DNA of 64,000 nt from Bryopsis sp. KO-2023 (GCA_030272585.1 BSYQ01000005.1:6107501-6171500), one strand, 5' to 3'; numbered from the stretch's first letter, positions 26,209-37,810 are shown. Program-made: numbers and translations. The notes: generated by a model not told the origin, from the letters alone.

Positions 26209-26270
26209 TGAACCCGGGTCTCCTGCGTGACAGTGACAGGCAAGAATACTCACCGCCGTACTGCAACGAC
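26209..26270 (-). pseudogene. tRNA-Asp relic, unit 7
   Basis: Copy of 2265-2326. Confidence 0.75.
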
Positions 26271-26355
26271 TCGATCACGATGACGAGGCTGACGATGAGG
26301 TTGATGACGAGGCGTGCGACGAGGATGGACGACGCGACGCCTCATCACGACGTGA

Positions 26356-26437
26356 GTTGGGGTGTCCGAGTGGTTAAGGAGGTGGACTAGAAATCCACTG
26401 GGTTTGTCCCGCGCAGGTTCGAATCCTGCCCTCAACG
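26356..26437 (+). tRNA. tRNA-Ser(AGA), unit 7
   Basis: Copy of 2412-2493. Confidence 0.96.
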
Positions 26438-26493
26438 AGGCATGTGTGTGCGTGTGTGTTCGCGAACCGAGGGGGTGACGCGGAAAGGCACGT

Positions 26494-26576
26494 TGTGGTG
26501 AGTGGGATTCGAACCCACGCTCGTCTCCGAACTAGAACCTGAATCTAGCGCCTTAGACCAACTCGGCCATCACCAC
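26494..26576 (-). tRNA. tRNA-Leu(CAG), unit 7
   Basis: Copy of 2550-2632. Confidence 0.96.
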
Positions 26577-26674
26577 ACCATCGTCGCTCGGGAGCCACCC
26601 CCACGAGGGCCCCGCCCCGGACGGGAGTCGCAGGCGACGCCCCCCGAGATCGGCGGCACGGAAATCTTTCCGTG

Positions 26675-26760
26675 GCCTCGGTGGCGCAGTCGGTTAGCGC
26701 GTCGGTCTCATAACCTCGTGAGCCATCCGGAGGTCACCAGTTCGATCCTGGTCCGGGGCA
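26675..26760 (+). tRNA. tRNA-Met(CAU), unit 7
   Basis: Copy of 2731-2816. Confidence 0.96.
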
Positions 26761-26808
26761 ACCAACGCTTTTGACGGGACGCCCCACGCCACGTCACAAA
26801 TTCTGACG

Positions 26809-26889
26809 TGTGGCGAGTGGGATTTGAACCCACGCCCTTTCGGACTGGAACCTTACTCCAGCGCCTTGGACCAACTCGGCCATCGCCAC
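26809..26889 (-). tRNA. tRNA-Leu(AAG), unit 8
   Basis: Copy of 81-161. Confidence 0.96.
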
Positions 26890-26964
26890 ATACGAGAGGA
26901 GGGGTCCGCCGCGCGTCTTCAAGCTGGGGTCTCGGACGTCGGTCCGCTAAAAAAAGAGCACGAG

Positions 26965-27035
26965 TGCGTTGACCGGGAATCGAACCCGGGTCTCTACCTT
27001 GGGAGGGTAGTATGCTACCACTATATCACCAACGC
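26965..27035 (-). tRNA. tRNA-Gly(CCC), unit 8
   Basis: Copy of 237-307. Confidence 0.96.
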
Positions 27036-28152
27036 GGCTCGAGGGATTGCGCGTGCGGAGAGCGTGGTAGGTTCGGGAAGCTGTCGGGAAGCTGTCGGGG
27101 ACAAGTGCCGTCGCGCGCGGGAACGAGGTTGCGCCAAAACTTCGGGAGGGTGTTCGTTCGTGGTTAGGACTCGTTTCGAGTTTTTTCATCGTTGCGATTT
27201 TTCCGGGTGCTCGGATTCGGATATACGAGAGATATCGGCAATGGCCCATTTCGTTCGCTCGAATTATCGCGTAAAAGGAGTTCTTCGTTTTCCATGGGTT
27301 TTTGGTGTCTCTTCGAGTTGTGGTGTATTATTATTATTTTTATTTTTTTCTTTCCTCGCAAGAGATCGATTCGTTTCTTTCTATTTTCGTCGTTCTTTTC
27401 TTATTTTTGTGCCGTTCGTTCCCTCCTTTCCTTCCAATAATCTTTCTTTTCTTTTCTTCCCTTTTCCGTGCTTTTCTGCTTTTTCCTTTTTCGATTCTTT
27501 CTCTTTCGGTCCTTTCGAGAAGATTCCATTTCCTTTGCATTCTTCTTTCGCCGTTTCGAAAGGTTTTTTTCTCCCCCTTCGAAATCAAACCGGTTTCTGT
27601 CTATCGTGTTTTCTCTCAAAGTTCATTTTCCTTCTTTCCCTCCCCCTTTTCTTTTCCTTTCTAGCTTTTTCGCTCTTTTCTTCGACCTCTCTCCCGATTT
27701 TCTCCCGAGAGGGATCCCGTGGATGATCCCGGATTACCCGATCGGATGATCCAACAAGGGCGCGGTTGAACCCAGAAACGCCACCAACACGCCACCACCT
27801 GTGCGTTCCGTCGCCACACACGTCAAAACAGAAACGAACATGCTCCCAAGGCTTTTTCGCTCTACTGCCGCTCACCCACGAGCTGACCCACACACACTCC
27901 ACCGCCCGCGCGCGCGCTCACAGGCGCACACTCACCCACACACCCACACACGAAAGATCGTGCCACACCTGAAAACGCTCCCACGGGGTCCTTTTCGATT
28001 GGATGAAGCCAAAAACACCATTTCACCGCTCTGCCCACCTCACCTCAAAAGAACAAACAAAAAACAATCGGTCCCCCAAACCGTCGGAGGGACACGTCCC
28101 TCGCGCACCTGAAAAACGGATACTTCACCTCCCGGCGTCCGCTTCAAAACGT

Positions 28153-28268
28153 GTTGCCATCAAACCACCGTGAATACATGCGATCCCTTCCGAACTCGCC
28201 AATCAAGCACGGTTGGGGCCGATCAGTACCGAGATCAGGGATGTCTCAGGAAATCCGGCGGCGGCAAC
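28153..28268 (+). rRNA. 5S rRNA, unit 8
   Basis: Copy of 1425-1540. Confidence 0.85.
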
Positions 28269-28336
28269 TCGGTGCACTGTTCTTTTTCCGTGCTTGTTTT
28301 TTTTGGGGGCTACGACCGGGAAGAAAAGGCCTTGAG

Positions 28337-28407
28337 TGCGTTGACCGGGAATCGAACCCGGGTCTCTACCGTGGCAGGGTAGTATGCTACCACTGTACCA
28401 TCAACGC
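28337..28407 (-). tRNA. tRNA-Gly(GCC), unit 8
   Basis: Copy of 1609-1679. Confidence 0.96.
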
Positions 28408-28674
28408 CTCGACGAAAATACCCGAGCTTGCTCGATCGGGTAACATGCGTGCGGGGGAATCGGGCCGGAACCGGGCAGAGGACTTTGGTCAAAATTCGGG
28501 TCCGGGGTTACGGTCGTGTTACCCGTCGCCGTAATGCGGCCGTAATTGTGTTCCGTAACCGAAAGTTGTTTACTCTCCCGTCATTTACGGTAATTTATGG
28601 TCGGACAAGTTCTTACTACGGTTACGGTGACCGTGACCGTAAGGTCCTGTCTATGGTCGGAACGGAAGGGCGGA

Positions 28675-28748
28675 CGCCCGAGGAGGGACTCGAACCCTCG
28701 GCCACGAGATTAAAAGTCTCGCGCTCTGCCAAACTGAGCTACCCGGGC
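28675..28748 (-). tRNA. tRNA-Lys(UUU), unit 8
   Basis: Copy of 1947-2020. Confidence 0.96.
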
Positions 28749-28854
28749 ATATCTCAAGCAGGATCGCGCCGATCTCGTGGATCCCGATTCCGGGAATCTC
28801 GATCGCGGGGGGGCGACCGAGCCTCCACGCAGCGCGCGATCGACTCGTCGTCGA

Positions 28855-28936
28855 GCTGAGATGTCCGAGTGGTTAAGGAGGTGGACTCGAAATCCACTGG
28901 GTTCATCCCGCGCAGGTTCAAATCCTGCTCTCAGCG
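28855..28936 (+). tRNA. tRNA-Ser(CGA), unit 8
   Basis: Copy of 2127-2208. Confidence 0.96.
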
Positions 28937-28992
28937 AGCGTCGAAGTCGTTTTTCGGAGCGGCAAAAGACAAGGATGCAAGGTGGGCGTGCA

Positions 28993-29054
28993 TGAACCCG
29001 GGTCTCCTGCGTGACAGTGACAGGCAAGAATACTCACCGCCGTACTGCAACGAC
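28993..29054 (-). pseudogene. tRNA-Asp relic, unit 8
   Basis: Copy of 2265-2326. Confidence 0.75.
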
Positions 29055-29139
29055 TCGATCACGATGACGAGGCTGACGATGAGGTTGATGACGAGGCGTG
29101 CGACGAGGATGGACGACGCGACGCCTCATCACGACGTGA

Positions 29140-29221
29140 GTTGGGGTGTCCGAGTGGTTAAGGAGGTGGACTAGAAATCCACTGGGTTTGTCCCGCGCAG
29201 GTTCGAATCCTGCCCTCAACG
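29140..29221 (+). tRNA. tRNA-Ser(AGA), unit 8
   Basis: Copy of 2412-2493. Confidence 0.96.
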
Positions 29222-29277
29222 AGGCATGTGTGTGCGTGTGTGTTCGCGAACCGAGGGGGTGACGCGGAAAGGCACGT

Positions 29278-29360
29278 TGTGGTGAGTGGGATTCGAACCC
29301 ACGCTCGTCTCCGAACTAGAACCTGAATCTAGCGCCTTAGACCAACTCGGCCATCACCAC
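29278..29360 (-). tRNA. tRNA-Leu(CAG), unit 8
   Basis: Copy of 2550-2632. Confidence 0.96.
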
Positions 29361-29458
29361 ACCATCGTCGCTCGGGAGCCACCCCCACGAGGGCCCCGCC
29401 CCGGACGGGAGTCGCAGGCGACGCCCCCCGAGATCGGCGGCACGGAAATCTTTCCGTG

Positions 29459-29544
29459 GCCTCGGTGGCGCAGTCGGTTAGCGCGTCGGTCTCATAACCT
29501 CGTGAGCCATCCGGAGGTCACCAGTTCGATCCTGGTCCGGGGCA
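29459..29544 (+). tRNA. tRNA-Met(CAU), unit 8
   Basis: Copy of 2731-2816. Confidence 0.96.
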
Positions 29545-29592
29545 ACCAACGCTTTTGACGGGACGCCCCACGCCACGTCACAAATTCTGACG

Positions 29593-29673
29593 TGTGGCGA
29601 GTGGGATTTGAACCCACGCCCTTTCGGACTGGAACCTTACTCCAGCGCCTTGGACCAACTCGGCCATCGCCAC
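29593..29673 (-). tRNA. tRNA-Leu(AAG), unit 9
   Basis: Copy of 81-161. Confidence 0.96.
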
Positions 29674-29748
29674 ATACGAGAGGAGGGGTCCGCCGCGCGT
29701 CTTCAAGCTGGGGTCTCGGACGTCGGTCCGCTAAAAAAAGAGCACGAG

Positions 29749-29819
29749 TGCGTTGACCGGGAATCGAACCCGGGTCTCTACCTTGGGAGGGTAGTATGCT
29801 ACCACTATATCACCAACGC
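29749..29819 (-). tRNA. tRNA-Gly(CCC), unit 9
   Basis: Copy of 237-307. Confidence 0.96.
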
Positions 29820-30936
29820 GGCTCGAGGGATTGCGCGTGCGGAGAGCGTGGTAGGTTCGGGAAGCTGTCGGGAAGCTGTCGGGGACAAGTGCCGTCGCGC
29901 GCGGGAACGAGGTTGCGCCAAAACTTCGGGAGGGTGTTCGTTCGTGGTTAGGACTCGTTTCGAGTTTTTTCATCGTTGCGATTTTTCCGGGTGCTCGGAT
30001 TCGGATATACGAGAGATATCGGCAATGGCCCATTTCGTTCGCTCGAATTATCGCGTAAAAGGAGTTCTTCGTTTTCCATGGGTTTTTGGTGTCTCTTCGA
30101 GTTGTGGTGTATTATTATTATTTTTATTTTTTTCTTTCCTCGCAAGAGATCGATTCGTTTCTTTCTATTTTCGTCGTTCTTTTCTTATTTTTGTGCCGTT
30201 CGTTCCCTCCTTTCCTTCCAATAATCTTTCTTTTCTTTTCTTCCCTTTTCCGTGCTTTTCTGCTTTTTCCTTTTTCGATTCTTTCTCTTTCGGTCCTTTC
30301 GAGAAGATTCCATTTCCTTTGCATTCTTCTTTCGCCGTTTCGAAAGGTTTTTTTCTCCCCCTTCGAAATCAAACCGGTTTCTGTCTATCGTGTTTTCTCT
30401 CAAAGTTCATTTTCCTTCTTTCCCTCCCCCTTTTCTTTTCCTTTCTAGCTTTTTCGCTCTTTTCTTCGACCTCTCTCCCGATTTTCTCCCGAGAGGGATC
30501 CCGTGGATGATCCCGGATTACCCGATCGGATGATCCAACAAGGGCGCGGTTGAACCCAGAAACGCCACCAACACGCCACCACCTGTGCGTTCCGTCGCCA
30601 CACACGTCAAAACAGAAACGAACATGCTCCCAAGGCTTTTTCGCTCTACTGCCGCTCACCCACGAGCTGACCCACACACACTCCACCGCCCGCGCGCGCG
30701 CTCACAGGCGCACACTCACCCACACACCCACACACGAAAGATCGTGCCACACCTGAAAACGCTCCCACGGGGTCCTTTTCGATTGGATGAAGCCAAAAAC
30801 ACCATTTCACCGCTCTGCCCACCTCACCTCAAAAGAACAAACAAAAAACAATCGGTCCCCCAAACCGTCGGAGGGACACGTCCCTCGCGCACCTGAAAAA
30901 CGGATACTTCACCTCCCGGCGTCCGCTTCAAAACGT

Positions 30937-31052
30937 GTTGCCATCAAACCACCGTGAATACATGCGATCCCTTCCGAACTCGCCAATCAAGCACGGTTGG
31001 GGCCGATCAGTACCGAGATCAGGGATGTCTCAGGAAATCCGGCGGCGGCAAC
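30937..31052 (+). rRNA. 5S rRNA, unit 9
   Basis: Copy of 1425-1540. Confidence 0.85.
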
Positions 31053-31120
31053 TCGGTGCACTGTTCTTTTTCCGTGCTTGTTTTTTTTGGGGGCTACGAC
31101 CGGGAAGAAAAGGCCTTGAG

Positions 31121-31191
31121 TGCGTTGACCGGGAATCGAACCCGGGTCTCTACCGTGGCAGGGTAGTATGCTACCACTGTACCATCAACGC
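31121..31191 (-). tRNA. tRNA-Gly(GCC), unit 9
   Basis: Copy of 1609-1679. Confidence 0.96.
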
Positions 31192-31458
31192 CTCGACGAA
31201 AATACCCGAGCTTGCTCGATCGGGTAACATGCGTGCGGGGGAATCGGGCCGGAACCGGGCAGAGGACTTTGGTCAAAATTCGGGTCCGGGGTTACGGTCG
31301 TGTTACCCGTCGCCGTAATGCGGCCGTAATTGTGTTCCGTAACCGAAAGTTGTTTACTCTCCCGTCATTTACGGTAATTTATGGTCGGACAAGTTCTTAC
31401 TACGGTTACGGTGACCGTGACCGTAAGGTCCTGTCTATGGTCGGAACGGAAGGGCGGA

Positions 31459-31532
31459 CGCCCGAGGAGGGACTCGAACCCTCGGCCACGAGATTAAAAG
31501 TCTCGCGCTCTGCCAAACTGAGCTACCCGGGC
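31459..31532 (-). tRNA. tRNA-Lys(UUU), unit 9
   Basis: Copy of 1947-2020. Confidence 0.96.
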
Positions 31533-31638
31533 ATATCTCAAGCAGGATCGCGCCGATCTCGTGGATCCCGATTCCGGGAATCTCGATCGCGGGGGGGCGA
31601 CCGAGCCTCCACGCAGCGCGCGATCGACTCGTCGTCGA

Positions 31639-31720
31639 GCTGAGATGTCCGAGTGGTTAAGGAGGTGGACTCGAAATCCACTGGGTTCATCCCGCGCAGG
31701 TTCAAATCCTGCTCTCAGCG
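31639..31720 (+). tRNA. tRNA-Ser(CGA), unit 9
   Basis: Copy of 2127-2208. Confidence 0.96.
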
Positions 31721-31776
31721 AGCGTCGAAGTCGTTTTTCGGAGCGGCAAAAGACAAGGATGCAAGGTGGGCGTGCA

Positions 31777-31838
31777 TGAACCCGGGTCTCCTGCGTGACA
31801 GTGACAGGCAAGAATACTCACCGCCGTACTGCAACGAC
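31777..31838 (-). pseudogene. tRNA-Asp relic, unit 9
   Basis: Copy of 2265-2326. Confidence 0.75.
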
Positions 31839-31923
31839 TCGATCACGATGACGAGGCTGACGATGAGGTTGATGACGAGGCGTGCGACGAGGATGGACGA
31901 CGCGACGCCTCATCACGACGTGA

Positions 31924-32005
31924 GTTGGGGTGTCCGAGTGGTTAAGGAGGTGGACTAGAAATCCACTGGGTTTGTCCCGCGCAGGTTCGAATCCTGCCCT
32001 CAACG
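31924..32005 (+). tRNA. tRNA-Ser(AGA), unit 9
   Basis: Copy of 2412-2493. Confidence 0.96.
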
Positions 32006-32061
32006 AGGCATGTGTGTGCGTGTGTGTTCGCGAACCGAGGGGGTGACGCGGAAAGGCACGT

Positions 32062-32144
32062 TGTGGTGAGTGGGATTCGAACCCACGCTCGTCTCCGAAC
32101 TAGAACCTGAATCTAGCGCCTTAGACCAACTCGGCCATCACCAC
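32062..32144 (-). tRNA. tRNA-Leu(CAG), unit 9
   Basis: Copy of 2550-2632. Confidence 0.96.
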
Positions 32145-32242
32145 ACCATCGTCGCTCGGGAGCCACCCCCACGAGGGCCCCGCCCCGGACGGGAGTCGCA
32201 GGCGACGCCCCCCGAGATCGGCGGCACGGAAATCTTTCCGTG

Positions 32243-32328
32243 GCCTCGGTGGCGCAGTCGGTTAGCGCGTCGGTCTCATAACCTCGTGAGCCATCCGGAG
32301 GTCACCAGTTCGATCCTGGTCCGGGGCA
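32243..32328 (+). tRNA. tRNA-Met(CAU), unit 9
   Basis: Copy of 2731-2816. Confidence 0.96.
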
Positions 32329-32376
32329 ACCAACGCTTTTGACGGGACGCCCCACGCCACGTCACAAATTCTGACG

Positions 32377-32457
32377 TGTGGCGAGTGGGATTTGAACCCA
32401 CGCCCTTTCGGACTGGAACCTTACTCCAGCGCCTTGGACCAACTCGGCCATCGCCAC
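32377..32457 (-). tRNA. tRNA-Leu(AAG), unit 10
   Basis: Copy of 81-161. Confidence 0.96.
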
Positions 32458-32532
32458 ATACGAGAGGAGGGGTCCGCCGCGCGTCTTCAAGCTGGGGTCT
32501 CGGACGTCGGTCCGCTAAAAAAAGAGCACGAG

Positions 32533-32603
32533 TGCGTTGACCGGGAATCGAACCCGGGTCTCTACCTTGGGAGGGTAGTATGCTACCACTATATCACCAA
32601 CGC
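32533..32603 (-). tRNA. tRNA-Gly(CCC), unit 10
   Basis: Copy of 237-307. Confidence 0.96.
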
Positions 32604-33720
32604 GGCTCGAGGGATTGCGCGTGCGGAGAGCGTGGTAGGTTCGGGAAGCTGTCGGGAAGCTGTCGGGGACAAGTGCCGTCGCGCGCGGGAACGAGGTTGC
32701 GCCAAAACTTCGGGAGGGTGTTCGTTCGTGGTTAGGACTCGTTTCGAGTTTTTTCATCGTTGCGATTTTTCCGGGTGCTCGGATTCGGATATACGAGAGA
32801 TATCGGCAATGGCCCATTTCGTTCGCTCGAATTATCGCGTAAAAGGAGTTCTTCGTTTTCCATGGGTTTTTGGTGTCTCTTCGAGTTGTGGTGTATTATT
32901 ATTATTTTTATTTTTTTCTTTCCTCGCAAGAGATCGATTCGTTTCTTTCTATTTTCGTCGTTCTTTTCTTATTTTTGTGCCGTTCGTTCCCTCCTTTCCT
33001 TCCAATAATCTTTCTTTTCTTTTCTTCCCTTTTCCGTGCTTTTCTGCTTTTTCCTTTTTCGATTCTTTCTCTTTCGGTCCTTTCGAGAAGATTCCATTTC
33101 CTTTGCATTCTTCTTTCGCCGTTTCGAAAGGTTTTTTTCTCCCCCTTCGAAATCAAACCGGTTTCTGTCTATCGTGTTTTCTCTCAAAGTTCATTTTCCT
33201 TCTTTCCCTCCCCCTTTTCTTTTCCTTTCTAGCTTTTTCGCTCTTTTCTTCGACCTCTCTCCCGATTTTCTCCCGAGAGGGATCCCGTGGATGATCCCGG
33301 ATTACCCGATCGGATGATCCAACAAGGGCGCGGTTGAACCCAGAAACGCCACCAACACGCCACCACCTGTGCGTTCCGTCGCCACACACGTCAAAACAGA
33401 AACGAACATGCTCCCAAGGCTTTTTCGCTCTACTGCCGCTCACCCACGAGCTGACCCACACACACTCCACCGCCCGCGCGCGCGCTCACAGGCGCACACT
33501 CACCCACACACCCACACACGAAAGATCGTGCCACACCTGAAAACGCTCCCACGGGGTCCTTTTCGATTGGATGAAGCCAAAAACACCATTTCACCGCTCT
33601 GCCCACCTCACCTCAAAAGAACAAACAAAAAACAATCGGTCCCCCAAACCGTCGGAGGGACACGTCCCTCGCGCACCTGAAAAACGGATACTTCACCTCC
33701 CGGCGTCCGCTTCAAAACGT

Positions 33721-33836
33721 GTTGCCATCAAACCACCGTGAATACATGCGATCCCTTCCGAACTCGCCAATCAAGCACGGTTGGGGCCGATCAGTACCGA
33801 GATCAGGGATGTCTCAGGAAATCCGGCGGCGGCAAC
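33721..33836 (+). rRNA. 5S rRNA, unit 10
   Basis: Copy of 1425-1540. Confidence 0.85.
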
Positions 33837-33904
33837 TCGGTGCACTGTTCTTTTTCCGTGCTTGTTTTTTTTGGGGGCTACGACCGGGAAGAAAAGGCCT
33901 TGAG

Positions 33905-33975
33905 TGCGTTGACCGGGAATCGAACCCGGGTCTCTACCGTGGCAGGGTAGTATGCTACCACTGTACCATCAACGC
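33905..33975 (-). tRNA. tRNA-Gly(GCC), unit 10
   Basis: Copy of 1609-1679. Confidence 0.96.
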
Positions 33976-34242
33976 CTCGACGAAAATACCCGAGCTTGCT
34001 CGATCGGGTAACATGCGTGCGGGGGAATCGGGCCGGAACCGGGCAGAGGACTTTGGTCAAAATTCGGGTCCGGGGTTACGGTCGTGTTACCCGTCGCCGT
34101 AATGCGGCCGTAATTGTGTTACGTAACCGAAAGTTGTTTACTCTCCCGTCATTTACGGTAATTTATGGTCGGACAAGTTCTTACTACGGTTACGGTGACC
34201 GTGACCGTAAGGTCCTGTCTATGGTCGGAACGGAAGGGCGGA

Positions 34243-34316
34243 CGCCCGAGGAGGGACTCGAACCCTCGGCCACGAGATTAAAAGTCTCGCGCTCTGCCAA
34301 ACTGAGCTACCCGGGC
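34243..34316 (-). tRNA. tRNA-Lys(UUU), unit 10
   Basis: Copy of 1947-2020. Confidence 0.96.
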
Positions 34317-34422
34317 ATATCTCAAGCAGGATCGCGCCGATCTCGTGGATCCCGATTCCGGGAATCTCGATCGCGGGGGGGCGACCGAGCCTCCACGCAG
34401 CGCGCGATCGACTCGTCGTCGA

Positions 34423-34504
34423 GCTGAGATGTCCGAGTGGTTAAGGAGGTGGACTCGAAATCCACTGGGTTCATCCCGCGCAGGTTCAAATCCTGCTCTC
34501 AGCG
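34423..34504 (+). tRNA. tRNA-Ser(CGA), unit 10
   Basis: Copy of 2127-2208. Confidence 0.96.
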
Positions 34505-34560
34505 AGCGTCGAAGTCGTTTTTCGGAGCGGCAAAAGACAAGGATGCAAGGTGGGCGTGCA

Positions 34561-34622
34561 TGAACCCGGGTCTCCTGCGTGACAGTGACAGGCAAGAATA
34601 CTCACCGCCGTACTGCAACGAC
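34561..34622 (-). pseudogene. tRNA-Asp relic, unit 10
   Basis: Copy of 2265-2326. Confidence 0.75.
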
Positions 34623-34707
34623 TCGATCACGATGACGAGGCTGACGATGAGGTTGATGACGAGGCGTGCGACGAGGATGGACGACGCGACGCCTCATCAC
34701 GACGTGA

Positions 34708-34789
34708 GTTGGGGTGTCCGAGTGGTTAAGGAGGTGGACTAGAAATCCACTGGGTTTGTCCCGCGCAGGTTCGAATCCTGCCCTCAACG
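34708..34789 (+). tRNA. tRNA-Ser(AGA), unit 10
   Basis: Copy of 2412-2493. Confidence 0.96.
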
Positions 34790-34845
34790 AGGCATGTGTG
34801 TGCGTGTGTGTTCGCGAACCGAGGGGGTGACGCGGAAAGGCACGT

Positions 34846-34928
34846 TGTGGTGAGTGGGATTCGAACCCACGCTCGTCTCCGAACTAGAACCTGAATCTAG
34901 CGCCTTAGACCAACTCGGCCATCACCAC
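34846..34928 (-). tRNA. tRNA-Leu(CAG), unit 10
   Basis: Copy of 2550-2632. Confidence 0.96.
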
Positions 34929-35026
34929 ACCATCGTCGCTCGGGAGCCACCCCCACGAGGGCCCCGCCCCGGACGGGAGTCGCAGGCGACGCCCCCCGAG
35001 ATCGGCGGCACGGAAATCTTTCCGTG

Positions 35027-35112
35027 GCCTCGGTGGCGCAGTCGGTTAGCGCGTCGGTCTCATAACCTCGTGAGCCATCCGGAGGTCACCAGTTCGATCC
35101 TGGTCCGGGGCA
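35027..35112 (+). tRNA. tRNA-Met(CAU), unit 10
   Basis: Copy of 2731-2816. Confidence 0.96.
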
Positions 35113-35160
35113 ACCAACGCTTTTGACGGGACGCCCCACGCCACGTCACAAATTCTGACG

Positions 35161-35241
35161 TGTGGCGAGTGGGATTTGAACCCACGCCCTTTCGGACTGG
35201 AACCTTACTCCAGCGCCTTGGACCAACTCGGCCATCGCCAC
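35161..35241 (-). tRNA. tRNA-Leu(AAG), unit 11
   Basis: Copy of 81-161. Confidence 0.96.
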
Positions 35242-35316
35242 ATACGAGAGGAGGGGTCCGCCGCGCGTCTTCAAGCTGGGGTCTCGGACGTCGGTCCGCT
35301 AAAAAAAGAGCACGAG

Positions 35317-35387
35317 TGCGTTGACCGGGAATCGAACCCGGGTCTCTACCTTGGGAGGGTAGTATGCTACCACTATATCACCAACGC
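35317..35387 (-). tRNA. tRNA-Gly(CCC), unit 11
   Basis: Copy of 237-307. Confidence 0.96.
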
Positions 35388-36504
35388 GGCTCGAGGGATT
35401 GCGCGTGCGGAGAGCGTGGTAGGTTCGGGAAGCTGTCGGGAAGCTGTCGGGGACAAGTGCCGTCGCGCGCGGGAACGAGGTTGCGCCAAAACTTCGGGAG
35501 GGTGTTCGTTCGTGGTTAGGACTCGTTTCGAGTTTTTTCATCGTTGCGATTTTTCCGGGTGCTCGGATTCGGATATACGAGAGATATCGGCAATGGCCCA
35601 TTTCGTTCGCTCGAATTATCGCGTAAAAGGAGTTCTTCGTTTTCCATGGGTTTTTGGTGTCTCTTCGAGTTGTGGTGTATTATTATTATTTTTATTTTTT
35701 TCTTTCCTCGCAAGAGATCGATTCGTTTCTTTCTATTTTCGTCGTTCTTTTCTTATTTTTGTGCCGTTCGTTCCCTCCTTTCCTTCCAATAATCTTTCTT
35801 TTCTTTTCTTCCCTTTTCCGTGCTTTTCTGCTTTTTCCTTTTTCGATTCTTTCTCTTTCGGTCCTTTCGAGAAGATTCCATTTCCTTTGCATTCTTCTTT
35901 CGCCGTTTCGAAAGGTTTTTTTCTCCCCCTTCGAAATCAAACCGGTTTCTGTCTATCGTGTTTTCTCTCAAAGTTCATTTTCCTTCTTTCCCTCCCCCTT
36001 TTCTTTTCCTTTCTAGCTTTTTCGCTCTTTTCTTCGACCTCTCTCCCGATTTTCTCCCGAGAGGGATCCCGTGGATGATCCCGGATTACCCGATCGGATG
36101 ATCCAACAAGGGCGCGGTTGAACCCAGAAACGCCACCAACACGCCACCACCTGTGCGTTCCGTCGCCACACACGTCAAAACAGAAACGAACATGCTCCCA
36201 AGGCTTTTTCGCTCTACTGCCGCTCACCCACGAGCTGACCCACACACACTCCACCGCCCGCGCGCGCGCTCACAGGCGCACACTCACCCACACACCCACA
36301 CACGAAAGATCGTGCCACACCTGAAAACGCTCCCACGGGGTCCTTTTCGATTGGATGAAGCCAAAAACACCATTTCACCGCTCTGCCCACCTCACCTCAA
36401 AAGAACAAACAAAAAACAATCGGTCCCCCAAACCGTCGGAGGGACACGTCCCTCGCGCACCTGAAAAACGGATACTTCACCTCCCGGCGTCCGCTTCAAA
36501 ACGT

Positions 36505-36620
36505 GTTGCCATCAAACCACCGTGAATACATGCGATCCCTTCCGAACTCGCCAATCAAGCACGGTTGGGGCCGATCAGTACCGAGATCAGGGATGTCTCA
36601 GGAAATCCGGCGGCGGCAAC
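36505..36620 (+). rRNA. 5S rRNA, unit 11
   Basis: Copy of 1425-1540. Confidence 0.85.
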
Positions 36621-36688
36621 TCGGTGCACTGTTCTTTTTCCGTGCTTGTTTTTTTTGGGGGCTACGACCGGGAAGAAAAGGCCTTGAG

Positions 36689-36759
36689 TGCGTTGACCGG
36701 GAATCGAACCCGGGTCTCTACCGTGGCAGGGTAGTATGCTACCACTGTACCATCAACGC
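36689..36759 (-). tRNA. tRNA-Gly(GCC), unit 11
   Basis: Copy of 1609-1679. Confidence 0.96.
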
Positions 36760-37026
36760 CTCGACGAAAATACCCGAGCTTGCTCGATCGGGTAACATGC
36801 GTGCGGGGGAATCGGGCCGGAACCGGGCAGAGGACTTTGGTCAAAATTCGGGTCCGGGGTTACGGTCGTGTTACCCGTCGCCGTAATGCGGCCGTAATTG
36901 TGTTACGTAACCGAAAGTTGTTTACTCTCCCGTCATTTACGGTAATTTATGGTCGGACAAGTTCTTACTACGGTTACGGTGACCGTGACCGTAAGGTCCT
37001 GTCTATGGTCGGAACGGAAGGGCGGA

Positions 37027-37100
37027 CGCCCGAGGAGGGACTCGAACCCTCGGCCACGAGATTAAAAGTCTCGCGCTCTGCCAAACTGAGCTACCCGGGC
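37027..37100 (-). tRNA. tRNA-Lys(UUU), unit 11
   Basis: Copy of 1947-2020. Confidence 0.96.
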
Positions 37101-37206
37101 ATATCTCAAGCAGGATCGCGCCGATCTCGTGGATCCCGATTCCGGGAATCTCGATCGCGGGGGGGCGACCGAGCCTCCACGCAGCGCGCGATCGACTCGT
37201 CGTCGA

Positions 37207-37288
37207 GCTGAGATGTCCGAGTGGTTAAGGAGGTGGACTCGAAATCCACTGGGTTCATCCCGCGCAGGTTCAAATCCTGCTCTCAGCG
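37207..37288 (+). tRNA. tRNA-Ser(CGA), unit 11
   Basis: Copy of 2127-2208. Confidence 0.96.
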
Positions 37289-37344
37289 AGCGTCGAAGTC
37301 GTTTTTCGGAGCGGCAAAAGACAAGGATGCAAGGTGGGCGTGCA

Positions 37345-37406
37345 TGAACCCGGGTCTCCTGCGTGACAGTGACAGGCAAGAATACTCACCGCCGTACTGC
37401 AACGAC
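37345..37406 (-). pseudogene. tRNA-Asp relic, unit 11
   Basis: Copy of 2265-2326. Confidence 0.75.
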
Positions 37407-37491
37407 TCGATCACGATGACGAGGCTGACGATGAGGTTGATGACGAGGCGTGCGACGAGGATGGACGACGCGACGCCTCATCACGACGTGA

Positions 37492-37573
37492 GTTGGGGTG
37501 TCCGAGTGGTTAAGGAGGTGGACTAGAAATCCACTGGGTTTGTCCCGCGCAGGTTCGAATCCTGCCCTCAACG
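37492..37573 (+). tRNA. tRNA-Ser(AGA), unit 11
   Basis: Copy of 2412-2493. Confidence 0.96.
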
Positions 37574-37629
37574 AGGCATGTGTGTGCGTGTGTGTTCGCG
37601 AACCGAGGGGGTGACGCGGAAAGGCACGT

Positions 37630-37712
37630 TGTGGTGAGTGGGATTCGAACCCACGCTCGTCTCCGAACTAGAACCTGAATCTAGCGCCTTAGACCAACTC
37701 GGCCATCACCAC
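37630..37712 (-). tRNA. tRNA-Leu(CAG), unit 11
   Basis: Copy of 2550-2632. Confidence 0.96.
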
Positions 37713-37810
37713 ACCATCGTCGCTCGGGAGCCACCCCCACGAGGGCCCCGCCCCGGACGGGAGTCGCAGGCGACGCCCCCCGAGATCGGCGGCACGGAAA
37801 TCTTTCCGTG

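Larger units (their letters stand above)
23977..26760. repeat. Array unit 7
   Basis: 2,784 bp. From here to unit 21 every unit has T at the unit-320 site. No other difference noticed. Confidence 0.95.
26761..29544. repeat. Array unit 8
   Basis: 2,784 bp; no difference from unit 7 noticed. Confidence 0.95.
29545..32328. repeat. Array unit 9
   Basis: 2,784 bp; no difference from unit 7 noticed. Confidence 0.95.
32329..35112. repeat. Array unit 10
   Basis: 2,784 bp. A instead of C at 34121 (unit-1825 site), shared only with unit 11; it turns one CCGTAA motif into the palindrome TTACGTAA. Confidence 0.95.
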